Positions 1 to 6,919 of a stretch of 12,413 bases of DNA are shown in pieces; the first letter of the stretch is position 1, and each line of letters starts with the position of its first letter. Location of the stretch: NCBI GenBank assembly GCA_946624335.1, contig CAMOSA010000064.1, forward strand, positions 1-12,413, read 5' to 3'. Under the pieces are notes generated by a model, which saw only the letters and a list, made by a program, of their open reading frames with translations, was not told the origin of the DNA and searched no databases. The DNA is from an uncultured Prevotellaceae bacterium. GTDB lineage: Bacteria > Bacteroidota > Bacteroidia > Bacteroidales > Bacteroidaceae. The translations under genes were made by a program, and so were the position numbers.

Positions 1-434
1 TCGTGGGCGTGTATGATGTCAAACTGCTCGGTGCGTGCCACGACACCGGCGATGATGGAGTAGTTGTTGATCTCCTCGGTGAGGTTTGAGGGATAGCCGC
101 CGGCAAACTCCATGCAGCCGAGATCGTTGACGTGCATGTAGTTGAAGTCGGCATATAGGTGTTCGCGATAGCGATAGTAGTCTTCAGGCGACATGATGTT
201 GCCGATGCGCTGTTGGACGTAGTCGAAATTGACATCACGCCAGGCGATGGGCACACAGTTCATGCCGATGATCTTGGCGGCCGAGCGGTCCTCGTCGCCG
301 AAGGGGCGGGGCAGACACAACAGGGTCTCAATGTCGCCCTGTGCCTTCAGACCTTGTGATATGCCGTAGTTGGCGGTGGCGAGTCCACCGAACACATGAG
401 GAGGATACTCCCATCCGAACATTAATACTTTCAT
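1..434 (-). CDS. GT-B fold glycosyltransferase, glycogen-synthase-like (N-terminal part, runs off left edge)
   Basis: The 144 complete codons visible begin MKVLMFGWEYPPHVFGGLAT and reach FDIIHAH at the window edge. The opening is the typical first strand and glycine-rich loop of GT-B glycosyltransferases (families GT4/GT5: WEYPP-x-x-x-GGL), and D-x-IHAH(D) is the conserved end of the N-terminal Rossmann half. No signal peptide is seen, so it is cytoplasmic. In Bacteroidales a gene of this kind commonly sits directly downstream of a glycogen debranching enzyme, as here, which suggests it extends or makes a storage alpha-glucan from a nucleotide-sugar donor. The start is the first ATG after the upstream stop, 107 bases downstream of the debranching enzyme, and no Bacteroidetes promoter is evident in that gap, so co-transcription is likely. 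The C-terminal donor-binding half lies outside the window, so donor and product cannot be judged. The family is clear; the role is inferred from context. Confidence 0.88.
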   Translation of the reverse strand, partial: MKVLMFGWEYPPHVFGGLATANYGISQGLKAQGDIETLLCLPRPFGDEDRSAAKIIGMNCVPIAWRDVNFDYVQQRIGNIMSPEDYYRYREHLYADFNYMHVNDLGCMEFAGGYPSNLTEEINNYSIIAGVVARTEQFDIIHAH

Positions 435-541
435 AAAGCTATTTTATGATTTGAAGATTTACGATTTAATGATTCCCGAATGACGTATGGTCTTCATCCT
501 GCAAATCCTTAAATGTAAAATTCTTAATTAATAAATGAGAG
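435..541 (-). other. Intergenic gap with imperfect GATTT repeats
   Basis: This AT-rich 107-base gap lies between the debranching enzyme and the glycosyltransferase. Plus-strand GATTT occurs at 448, 456 and 463, with a GATTC variant at 471, giving an irregular 7-8 base period. I see no rho-independent terminator and no clean TAnnTTTG promoter element on the minus strand, so read-through from the debranching enzyme into the glycosyltransferase is the simplest view. The short repeats resemble low-complexity spacer DNA and may have no function. Confidence 0.4.
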
Positions 542-2485
542 TTAATCCATAATATATTTATCCAGAAGCTTGACGACGCGCATGATCTCGGCGACGTTGG
601 CGGCGAAGCTCATGGCGCCACGGCCGTGGAACGGCGGGTTGCCGTCGAACACTTCTGGCAGGGTACCGATGCAATGGTAGAAGAGCTCTTCCTCGTAGCC
701 GACGAGCTGACGCTCGACGAAGCTGACGCGTGAGTAGCCGAAGACCTTCAGGCAAGCCTCAAGGTAGAAGCCAGCGAGCCATGGCCAGGCGGTGCCCATG
801 TGGTAGGCGTAGTCGCGCTGCACTTGAGGACCTACATACATAGGGTTATAGCCGCCGCTCTTGGGCGAGAGGGTGCGCAGCCCCTTAGGTGTGAGCAGCT
901 CCTTGGTGCACAGGTCGAGCACACCTTTCTTCTGCTTGGCATCAAGCGGTGAATAGTCGAAGGCGCAGGCAAAGATCATATTGGGGCGTACGCTCCAGTC
1001 GACATTTGTGCCGTCAACGTAATCGAGAAGGTAGCCGTAGTCATTGAGGAAGGTCTCGATGAAGCTGCCTTTCGTCTTTTCGGCCAGTCGCTCCAGAGGC
1101 TCGGCCGCGGCGACATCGTTCATCGTCCGACATACGTTGGCACTAAACATCAGCGCGTTGTACCACAGGGCGTTGAACTCTACGATATAACCTGATCGCG
1201 GTACGATAGGCCGTCCGTTCTGGCTGGAGTTCATCCATGTGATGGCCTTATCTCGGCCGTTGGCATAGACGAGCCCGTTGTCGTGAACATAGAGGTTGCC
1301 GTGCTTGCCGGCAAGCAGCCAGTCCATGATGTCGCGCAACAACTGACCATACTTCTGGATGCCTTTCTCCATGCCTACGAACTTACAGTACTGCTGAATG
1401 CACCATATAGCCCAGAGCAGTACGTCGGGGTGCTCCATCTCATAGATCCTGACGCTCAAAGGCTTGCCTTCGATGAACTCACGGATACCTTTCTCGGCAG
1501 TGGTCATGACTTGTTCGAAGTGCTCTACCTCGTGGTTGGTAAGCGTAAGACCGGGCAGCGAGATGAACATATCACGTGCACGACATTTGAACCATGGGTA
1601 GCCGGCCAAGACGTAGGTCTCGCCGTCGCGGTAGTTGAGGAACTGATGGGCGCTGTTGACGAGGCAGTGGTAGAAGTTGTCGCGCGGCGTGCGTATGTTG
1701 ACTTCGTAGTCTGCCAGGTCTTTTAATTTGGCGGGATTACATTCCTTGGTGCCTGCCGCAAAGACGACGCTCTCACCTTTCTTAATGTCGAACTCGAAAT
1801 ATCCGGGGACGTAAAGGTCCTCGTTGGAGGCATAGCCGCGTTCGGTCTCCTTGGGATAGTCGACGCCGCGATACCAGTCGGGACGGAATACCCATTCGGC
1901 TTTCTTGTTGAGTTGCATGAACAGTTCGGGATAGCCGGGGTACATGCAGGTCTTGATGCCGTTCTTCACCTCCTGATAGTCGCGGTTGGCACGTGGATTC
2001 TCATGGGTGAACTCACGCACGCTGCGGAAGGCGAGCCAGGGTTGCAGTCGAAGCGTCGTCTTGGAGTGGGCGTCGAGCAGTGTGTAGCGTACGAGCACAC
2101 GGTCCTCGAAATGCTGGAACATGAGTTCCTTCTTCAGGATGACGCCACCGACGCGGTAGATGGTGGTAGGTACTTGTTGGCAGTCGTAGTCACGGATATA
2201 TTTATGTCCGCGCGGACTGAAGTTGTCGCCTTGATACTTGTGGAGGCCGAGGTTGAACTCGGCACCATGCTGGATGACGGTGCAGTCGAGTGATGAAAGC
2301 AGCACATGGTTCTCATCATCCAACTCTGGTACAGGCACGACGAGAAGCCCGTGGTACTTACGCGTGTTGCAATCAAGAATGGTCGAACACGAGTAGGCGC
2401 CAGAGCGGTTCGAGCGCAGTACTTCTTTCTTCAGAGCTTCCTCCAGGTTTGTCATCAAGGTCTTGTCAAACTGTAAATAGCTCAT
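542..2485 (-). CDS. Glycogen debranching enzyme (amylo-alpha-1,6-glucosidase family)
   Basis: This 647-residue cytoplasmic protein without signal peptide has the two-part layout of bacterial and archaeal debranching enzymes. An N-terminal beta-rich domain (about residues 15-240; early motifs TRKYHGLL and FSPRGHKY) precedes a C-terminal (alpha/alpha)6-barrel (about 275-645) of the GDE_C/glucoamylase-like clan. Barrel landmarks include GYPWF followed by RDMFISLPG, VEFNALWYNAL, and YHMGTAWPW with its His at residue 562. LPEVFDG carries an acidic residue, Glu611, in the position usually conserved near the active site. The expected reaction is hydrolysis of alpha-1,6 branch linkages in glycogen, releasing glucose. 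Length matches the family, and no break or frameshift is seen. The Met start opens MSYLQFDKTL and has a promoter-like element 73-102 bases upstream. It is followed by a glycosyltransferase, forming a glycogen module; the Crp/Fnr-type gene on the other side is divergent and could regulate it. Confidence 0.93.
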   Translation of the reverse strand: MSYLQFDKTLMTNLEEALKKEVLRSNRSGAYSCSTILDCNTRKYHGLLVVPVPELDDENHVLLSSLDCTVIQHGAEFNLGLHKYQGDNFSPRGHKYIRDYDCQQVPTTIYRVGGVILKKELMFQHFEDRVLVRYTLLDAHSKTTLRLQPWLAFRSVREFTHENPRANRDYQEVKNGIKTCMYPGYPELFMQLNKKAEWVFRPDWYRGVDYPKETERGYASNEDLYVPGYFEFDIKKGESVVFAAGTKECNPAKLKDLADYEVNIRTPRDNFYHCLVNSAHQFLNYRDGETYVLAGYPWFKCRARDMFISLPGLTLTNHEVEHFEQVMTTAEKGIREFIEGKPLSVRIYEMEHPDVLLWAIWCIQQYCKFVGMEKGIQKYGQLLRDIMDWLLAGKHGNLYVHDNGLVYANGRDKAITWMNSSQNGRPIVPRSGYIVEFNALWYNALMFSANVCRTMNDVAAAEPLERLAEKTKGSFIETFLNDYGYLLDYVDGTNVDWSVRPNMIFACAFDYSPLDAKQKKGVLDLCTKELLTPKGLRTLSPKSGGYNPMYVGPQVQRDYAYHMGTAWPWLAGFYLEACLKVFGYSRVSFVERQLVGYEEELFYHCIGTLPEVFDGNPPFHGRGAMSFAANVAEIMRVVKLLDKYIMD

Positions 2486-2557
2486 AAGGTAGTTGTATTT
2501 GTTATTTTATGGGTTCAGAATAATCAGTTTTTTACTCTTTTTTTCTTGTTTCGTCTC

Positions 2558-2587
2558 CAAAATTAGCAAATTCCTCGCAAATGCAAA
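2558..2587 (-). promoter_or_regulatory. Predicted promoter of the debranching enzyme
   Basis: On the minus strand TAATTTTG (2565-2558) matches the Bacteroidetes -7 consensus TAnnTTTG exactly, and a TTTG (2587-2584) lies 18 bases upstream as the -33 element. The spacing is one base short of the usual 19-21. Transcription would begin near 2551 and leave a leader of about 65 bases. The element is back to back with the promoter of the divergent regulator gene. Confidence 0.55.
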
Positions 2588-2588
2588 A
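2566..2588 (+). repeat. Short direct repeats GCAAAT in the divergent promoter
   Basis: GCAAAT occurs at 2566-2571 and again at 2577-2582, exactly 11 bases apart (one helical turn), followed at once by GCAAAA at 2583-2588. An inverted copy, ATTTGC, lies at 2615-2620 over the -33 region of the plus-strand promoter. Such helically phased repeats between two divergent promoters could be binding sites for a regulator, but the motif is short and AT-rich and could recur by chance. Part of it is also the -33 element of the minus-strand promoter. Confidence 0.35.
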
Positions 2589-2609
2589 ATATTTCTTGTA
2601 AAAGTTGCG

Positions 2610-2625
2610 TTTTGATTTGCCAAAA
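2610..2625. promoter_or_regulatory. Candidate operator palindrome at the regulator promoter
   Basis: TTTTG, six bases, CAAAA forms a perfect 5-6-5 inverted repeat that overlaps the -33 box of the Crp/Fnr-type gene. The two-fold symmetry and six-base spacer resemble the general layout of Crp/Fnr-family operators (two five-base arms around six bases), though the arm sequence differs from the classical TGTGA. Autoregulation by the neighbouring gene is a reasonable guess, not shown. Confidence 0.35.
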
Positions 2626-2647
2626 TAAAAAAATAAGCATATTTTTG
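2616..2647 (+). promoter_or_regulatory. Predicted promoter of the Crp/Fnr-type regulator
   Basis: TTTG at 2616-2619, a 20-base spacer and TATTTTTG at 2640-2647 match the Bacteroidetes housekeeping promoter (TTTG, 19-21 bases, TAnnTTTG) in sequence and spacing. Transcription would begin around 2653, about 34 bases before the chosen ATG. The position rules against an in-frame ATG at 2612, which would lie inside the promoter. Confidence 0.7.
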
Positions 2648-2686
2648 TGCCGTAAAACATATTTCGAAGCGATTATAAGCATAGTT

Positions 2687-3388
2687 ATGGCACGTAAAAC
2701 GATAACAATAAAAGAGACTCTGCCCAAGTTGGCATCGCTGATGGATCTGCTAAGTGCCGAAGAGCACGAAGTTTTTGAGCAACGAATGACGCTTCACGCC
2801 TTTCGTCGCAATGAAATCATCTATTCCGAAGGTGATGCTTCCACCTATCTGCATTGCCTCATAGCTGGCAAGGTGAAGATACAGAAAAAGGGCGTTGGCG
2901 GCCGGCCGCAGATTGTGCGTGTCATCAAGCCTGTCGACTTTTTCGGCTATCGTGCTGCTTTCGCCGGCCAGAACTATGCTTCGGGTGCACTGGCTTTTGA
3001 GCCGTCGGTCGTCGTGCGCATTCCTATGGCTACCATTATATCAACGCTGATAGAGAACCCGCGACTGGGGTGGTTCTTCATCGAACGTCTGTCAAAGGAT
3101 CTTGGACGAGCCGACGAGCGGACGGTCAACCTGACGCAGAAGCATATTCGTGGCCGTCTGGCCGAATCGCTGCTTTTCCTGCGTGACAGCTATGGCTTGG
3201 AGGAGGATGGCTCCACGCTCAGCATTTATCTGAGCCGCGAGGACCTGGCCAACCTCTCTAATATGACGACTTCTAATGCAATCCGGACGCTCTCTGCCTT
3301 TGCACAGGAGAAGATCATCGCCATCGACGGAAAGAAAATAAAACTATTGGATATCCCAAAACTCGAGAAGATCAATAGGATAGGATGA
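2687..3388 (+). CDS. Crp/Fnr-family transcriptional regulator
   Basis: The 233-residue protein has the family layout: a cyclic-nucleotide-binding-like beta-roll (about residues 25-115), a long dimerisation helix (about 117-145) and a C-terminal winged helix-turn-helix (about 182-203, LSREDLANLSNMTTSNAIRT). The roll ends FFGYRA, where Crp proteins have FGE, and lacks the Arg-Ser pair that holds the cAMP phosphate. The only cysteine is Cys57, so there is no Fnr-type iron-sulfur cluster. The effector is therefore unknown. An in-frame ATG 75 bases upstream would add 25 residues, but it falls within the -33 region of a strong promoter match and adds AT-rich, non-family sequence, so the MARKTITIKE start was chosen. 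The gene is monocistronic, divergent from the glycogen module and convergent with the lipid kinase. Glycogen genes and its own promoter are the obvious candidate targets by position only. Confidence 0.9.
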   Translation: MARKTITIKETLPKLASLMDLLSAEEHEVFEQRMTLHAFRRNEIIYSEGDASTYLHCLIAGKVKIQKKGVGGRPQIVRVIKPVDFFGYRAAFAGQNYASGALAFEPSVVVRIPMATIISTLIENPRLGWFFIERLSKDLGRADERTVNLTQKHIRGRLAESLLFLRDSYGLEEDGSTLSIYLSREDLANLSNMTTSNAIRTLSAFAQEKIIAIDGKKIKLLDIPKLEKINRIG

Positions 3389-3416
3389 TCCAAGGGGAGC
3401 GGGGTGAATAAGATGT

Positions 3417-3429
3417 TGAACTTGGTTCA
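3417..3429. other. Small perfect hairpin in the convergent gap
   Basis: TGAAC-TTG-GTTCA is a perfect 5-base stem with a 3-base loop, overlapping the stop codon of the lipid kinase in the 38-base gap between converging genes. It lacks a T-tract on either strand, so it does not qualify as a rho-independent terminator. No better terminator was found for either gene. Confidence 0.3.
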
Positions 3430-4425
3430 GGTCGGTATGATGAAGTTGATATGTTCGTGCTTCAGTCCAATCTCAAAAGGCGGTGCGATGGCTTCGAGCA
3501 CACGGCCGTCAGTACTGACGGTGGCGCCTTGTGTCTCTTCGAAGCGGATGGGTCGTGCTGTGCGATAAGCTTTCACGTTCTTGTGGTTGAGAAATTGTCC
3601 GGTGAAGAGCATGACCATACCTTCAAAGAGACGCGCTATCTCGGGGTGTGAGACTACGGTGACATCGAGCATACCATTGTACGGCACGGCGCTGGGCGTT
3701 TGTCCGTAGCTGTGTCCGTTGCCGATACATACCGTCATCACTTTCTGTTCGACGTGTTCCTCGTTGACCTTCAGCCTCATCCTGACTTCCATCCGCTGGA
3801 ACAGCAATGCCAGCATACTGGCAAAATAGGTGAGACCGGTGAGAGCAAAGATACGGCGTGCCTTGTACTTGATCTTCATGATGTTAGCAACGAGCCCGAC
3901 GTTCACACAGTTGATAAAGTAGCGGGTTGCTGTCTCGCCTTTATCATAGGTCCTGTAGTTGATGTAACCAACATCGATGCGCCGTAGACGCCTGTTGATC
4001 AGCCACTGTATGCTTTGCTCGTCATTCTCCTCGGTGAAGCCCCAGTAGGTGGCAAAATCATTGCCGCGCCCATTGGGTATTATGCCTAAGGCCACCTGTT
4101 GTCTGGCTTCGTCGGGCATCTCGAGTAATCCGTTGAGCGCACGGTTCAACGCCGAGTCGCCACCCACGATGATGATTGTCTTGTAGCCATTGCCGACGAG
4201 CATCTTGGTCAGTCGTGTCACGGAACTTATCCGTTCGCTCTGCACGAAGTCATAGTCGACGTGATGCTTCGTGAGGATATCGCGTATCCGCTCCCACCGC
4301 TTTTGCGAACGATGGACGCCCTGCTTGGGGCAGTAGATGATACCCCAACGCTGTGAAGGCCCGCTCCCTGACGCCCCTTGCTCAGGACGTTCCGCTGTAG
4401 CTTGTGCTGTTGTTATCTGTTCCAT
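3427..4425 (-). CDS. Diacylglycerol/lipid kinase family protein (DAGK catalytic domain)
   Basis: The 332-residue protein matches the diacylglycerol-kinase/YegS-like lipid kinase family. The nucleotide-binding loop is at residues 88-95 (GGDSALNR), GIIPNGRGNDFA at 114-125 is the second family signature, and GNGHSYGQ (235-242) with NGMLDV (250-255) marks the C-terminal beta-sandwich domain. STDGR at 304-308 sits where the family has its catalytic DGE. Such enzymes phosphorylate lipids (diacylglycerol, sphingosine-like bases or similar) at the inner membrane face using ATP. Three positions depart from the classical signatures: GGDGT is GGDS, DDG is YNG, and DGE is DGR. Substrate is therefore uncertain. 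The first 25 residues are a low-complexity, Ala/Gln/Gly-rich extension. Its ATG overlaps the miaA stop codon (TAATG), implying translational coupling. The next gene downstream is convergent. Confidence 0.85.
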   Translation of the reverse strand: MEQITTAQATAERPEQGASGSGPSQRWGIIYCPKQGVHRSQKRWERIRDILTKHHVDYDFVQSERISSVTRLTKMLVGNGYKTIIIVGGDSALNRALNGLLEMPDEARQQVALGIIPNGRGNDFATYWGFTEENDEQSIQWLINRRLRRIDVGYINYRTYDKGETATRYFINCVNVGLVANIMKIKYKARRIFALTGLTYFASMLALLFQRMEVRMRLKVNEEHVEQKVMTVCIGNGHSYGQTPSAVPYNGMLDVTVVSHPEIARLFEGMVMLFTGQFLNHKNVKAYRTARPIRFEETQGATVSTDGRVLEAIAPPFEIGLKHEHINFIIPT

Positions 4426-5372
4426 TATTCTTTGTGGAGAGAGGATATAATATCGGTAATGATGTCGTCTGTGGAGCGTGTCGCATCAATCCAATGGATG
4501 GTGACGCCGCGCCGCTCCATGCCTCGGAAGTATGTCATCTGACGCTTGGCAAACTGATGAATGGCGATTTCCAATTGGCTGACCATGTCGTCGTAGGTCA
4601 TCTGTTTGGTCAGATAGAGGGTGAGATAGCGGTACTCGAGTCCATAGCTGATGAGGGCTTCGGCTGGCACACCGCTGTCGAGCAGAGCGCGTACTTCGTC
4701 GACCATACCCTCTTTGTCGAGCCGTTGATGAAGCCGGGCGCTGATGCGCTGGCGGCGCAGGTCGCGCGGCAGGTTGAGCCCTATCGTCAACGAAGGAATG
4801 GCAGGGAATGGTTGCATCTCTTCGACATGATGCTCGCGGTAGAATTCCTCAATCTCTATGGCGCGTATGGCGCGACGTGCTGTGTCGACATCGGTCGTAT
4901 TGTGCAGTCGCTTGTAAGAGGCGAGTATCTTAGTGAGCTCTTCTAAGGGCTTATGCTCCAGTCGTTCGCGTAGTGTTGGGTTAACTGGGACTTCAACCAG
5001 CTTGTAGGCTCTGAGCACGCTCTCGATGTATAGCCCTGTGCCGCCGCAGAGGATGGGTTGCGCTTGTCGACGACAGATGTCGTGGTAGGCTTTAAGAAAG
5101 TCGCGCTGGAAATCGAACACGGAATATTTTGTGCCCGCATCGGCGATGTCGATCAGATGATAGGGTATGTGACAGCGTTGGGGTTTGCCGTTGACAACCG
5201 TCTCGACATCATAGTCGCTGAGATCCTTGCCCGTGCCGATGTCCATGCCGCGGAACACCTGTCGCGAGTCGGCCGAGATAATCTCAGCGGCGGATAGGCG
5301 TGCGGCCAGCTGTGTGGCAACAGCTGTCTTGCCGCACGCCGTGGGGCCGAGTATGGTGATGAGCTCGTGCAT
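4425..5372 (-). CDS. miaA: tRNA dimethylallyltransferase MiaA
   Basis: The 315-residue protein transfers a dimethylallyl group from dimethylallyl diphosphate to adenosine 37 of tRNAs that read codons starting with U, which supports decoding accuracy. Family signatures are all present: P-loop GPTACGKT at residues 9-16, ADSRQVFRGMDIGTGKD at 34-50, GGTGLYIES at 110-118, DTARRAIRAIEI at 163-174 and QFAKRQMTYFRG at 273-284. Length is close to the E. coli enzyme. The SYGLEYRYLTLYL stretch (242-254) departs from the usual GYKE motif; I believe this is a variant seen in Bacteroidetes, where two MiaA paralogues often occur, so it may be the second type. An upstream in-frame ATG at 5495 would add 41 residues overlapping the preceding lipoprotein gene in another frame; MHELITILGP, with the P-loop at its family position, is preferred. 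It lies 34 bases after that gene and overlaps the lipid kinase by one base. Confidence 0.96.
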   Translation of the reverse strand: MHELITILGPTACGKTAVATQLAARLSAAEIISADSRQVFRGMDIGTGKDLSDYDVETVVNGKPQRCHIPYHLIDIADAGTKYSVFDFQRDFLKAYHDICRRQAQPILCGGTGLYIESVLRAYKLVEVPVNPTLRERLEHKPLEELTKILASYKRLHNTTDVDTARRAIRAIEIEEFYREHHVEEMQPFPAIPSLTIGLNLPRDLRRQRISARLHQRLDKEGMVDEVRALLDSGVPAEALISYGLEYRYLTLYLTKQMTYDDMVSQLEIAIHQFAKRQMTYFRGMERRGVTIHWIDATRSTDDIITDIISSLHKE

Positions 5373-5406
5373 GGGTTGTTCACGCTGACGGTTTAGGCTG
5401 CAGGGC

Positions 5407-6897
5407 TTATTCCTCTTCGTCGATGGACTGGAAGTATGGCTCGTTCTGCCAATGAACCTTATTCGACAGCTTGCTGAAGTATTCGCCGGCTTCATCGGCG
5501 CTCATCTCCCTGCCGTCGAGGTGCGCCTCGGAGAGGTCGCCGTAGATCTCCAAACGCGTGAAGGTGTGAGCGAGACGGCTCTTCTCGAGGATGTAGTTGG
5601 CGTAGTAGTACGAGGGTCCTCCGGCAGGTCCGCTGATGCAGATGTGTCCATCGTAGACGGTAGCGGTCATACCGTTACCTTCGGTGCATATCAGTTTGGG
5701 CTTGCCATCCTTCATCGAGAAGAATGCTCCGGCCTTGCCCTCCTTGTCGCGTAGCCATATCTCGTCGATGTCGTCGTTGTCGATGTCAACCCACGCCCAT
5801 TTGGTCAGGGTGTTGTACTTGTTGTCGTGGTCGTCGGCGTTGTATAGCTTGACGAGCTCAGCAAAGTCTTTCTTCCAAAAGGGCTTGCCCTCGTCGACGT
5901 AGACGTAGAACGAATCGTAGTCGACGCGCTTGATTTCTTTGCCGCTTAGGAATAGCAGTCCCATGGTGAGGCTCTCGGGTGCACTACGTGTGAAGGCAAT
6001 CTCCAGTCCGTTGGGTCCGTCGAAGGCCATGGCGATGTCGGAGCAGTAGAAAATGCCGTCGTCATCGACGTTCCAGGTGCTGTTATTGTCCTCTTTGTTG
6101 TAGGGCGCCTCGTCTTCGCGGAGATAGAGTTTGTCGTCCTTCTGGTCGTAGATGACGTCGAGGGCCATCACCTTGTCGCCCTTGGGCTTGAATTGTACGA
6201 CGCCATAGATGTAGCGTTTGCCGATGAGGCAGTATTTGACAGAGCGATCCACCTTCAAGCCATATTGCTTGGTCAGCTTGTCGAGGATGTCCTTGGGCAT
6301 GGGATATTCCTTGTATTCTTCTTCATCATCCGAGCCGAAACCTTCGATGTCCAACATCTTGTGGGTCTTGAGGTAGAGGTCGGAGATAAGCACAAAGAGG
6401 CCGCCGTACTCTACTTGCTTGAATAGTTCGTTGTCGGGGTTCTTGAAGGCATAGTTGAGTCCGGCACCACGGTTCCACTGGTTGTGGATGATGCCATAGG
6501 GCAAGTCGCCTCCGTCGGGGTTCTTCAGCTGTTCGTCGACGTAGCTGACCGTCTCGTAATGTTCGTTGTCGAGGTAGAGGCGGGTGTAGGTGGCTGCATT
6601 GCGGCGTATGCGGTCCTGCAGTTGCCAGTTGTTCATCATCTCATCGCGTATGGCCTTGTCTTCCTCGGTGTCGGCGGTGAAGTCGGGGCTCTCCTCGTTG
6701 CGCCAGTAGAGCACCGTCATATTGTCGGGGCTGTAGTAGTAGAGGAAGGCGGGTGGGGGAGTGGTATCCGCCATGGCGATGATGGAGTCGGTCGTGAGCG
6801 AGTCGGTCGTCGTGCTGTCCTGCGGCTCGGTCTTGTTGCCCTTGCAGGCTGCCATCAGGGCGAGGGCACCGATGGCTACTATCAATGATTTCTTCAT
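5407..6897 (-). CDS. Large putative lipoprotein of unknown function
   Basis: I do not recognise a family for this 496-residue protein. The N-terminus MKKSLIVAIGALALMAAC is a lipoprotein signal peptide with lipobox and Cys18 as the acylation site. A Thr/Ser/Asp-rich linker follows to about residue 46, then a folded region rich in acidic and aromatic residues. At 371-384 DIDNDDIDEIWLRD resembles the Dx[DN]xDxD calcium-binding loop of FG-GAP/VCBS or EF-hand-like repeats, and it is followed by GPAGGPSYYY (423-432). The chain ends in an acidic tail (SIDEEE). The residues after the lipobox Cys (KGNK) are not acidic, so there is no sign of the Bacteroidetes surface-export signal, and a periplasm-facing protein is the default. 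It follows another lipoprotein gene by 22 bases and precedes miaA by 34, which suggests one transcript. Function is unknown. Confidence 0.85.
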   Translation of the reverse strand: MKKSLIVAIGALALMAACKGNKTEPQDSTTTDSLTTDSIIAMADTTPPPAFLYYYSPDNMTVLYWRNEESPDFTADTEEDKAIRDEMMNNWQLQDRIRRNAATYTRLYLDNEHYETVSYVDEQLKNPDGGDLPYGIIHNQWNRGAGLNYAFKNPDNELFKQVEYGGLFVLISDLYLKTHKMLDIEGFGSDDEEEYKEYPMPKDILDKLTKQYGLKVDRSVKYCLIGKRYIYGVVQFKPKGDKVMALDVIYDQKDDKLYLREDEAPYNKEDNNSTWNVDDDGIFYCSDIAMAFDGPNGLEIAFTRSAPESLTMGLLFLSGKEIKRVDYDSFYVYVDEGKPFWKKDFAELVKLYNADDHDNKYNTLTKWAWVDIDNDDIDEIWLRDKEGKAGAFFSMKDGKPKLICTEGNGMTATVYDGHICISGPAGGPSYYYANYILEKSRLAHTFTRLEIYGDLSEAHLDGREMSADEAGEYFSKLSNKVHWQNEPYFQSIDEEE

Positions 6898-6919
6898 ATC
6901 TGTTGTCGTTATTGATCGG

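Noticed and set aside
448..475. GATTT repeats as a CRISPR-like or mobile repeat
   Set aside because: Units are only five bases with 7-8 base spacing and lie in AT-rich spacer DNA; there are no spacers of CRISPR length and no flanking cas genes.
1283..1726. Plus-strand open frame opposite the debranching enzyme
   Set aside because: It lies wholly within conserved coding sequence of the debranching enzyme and has no independent evidence.
2612..2686. Alternative upstream start of the Crp/Fnr-type regulator adding 25 residues
   Set aside because: The ATG lies within the -33 region of an excellent promoter match, and the added residues are encoded by AT-rich DNA with no family similarity.
5373..5495. 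Longer miaA start adding 41 residues
   Set aside because: It would overlap the end of the upstream lipoprotein gene in a different frame, and the added Ser/Arg/Lys-rich sequence is absent from MiaA proteins. The P-loop fits family position from the start at 5372.
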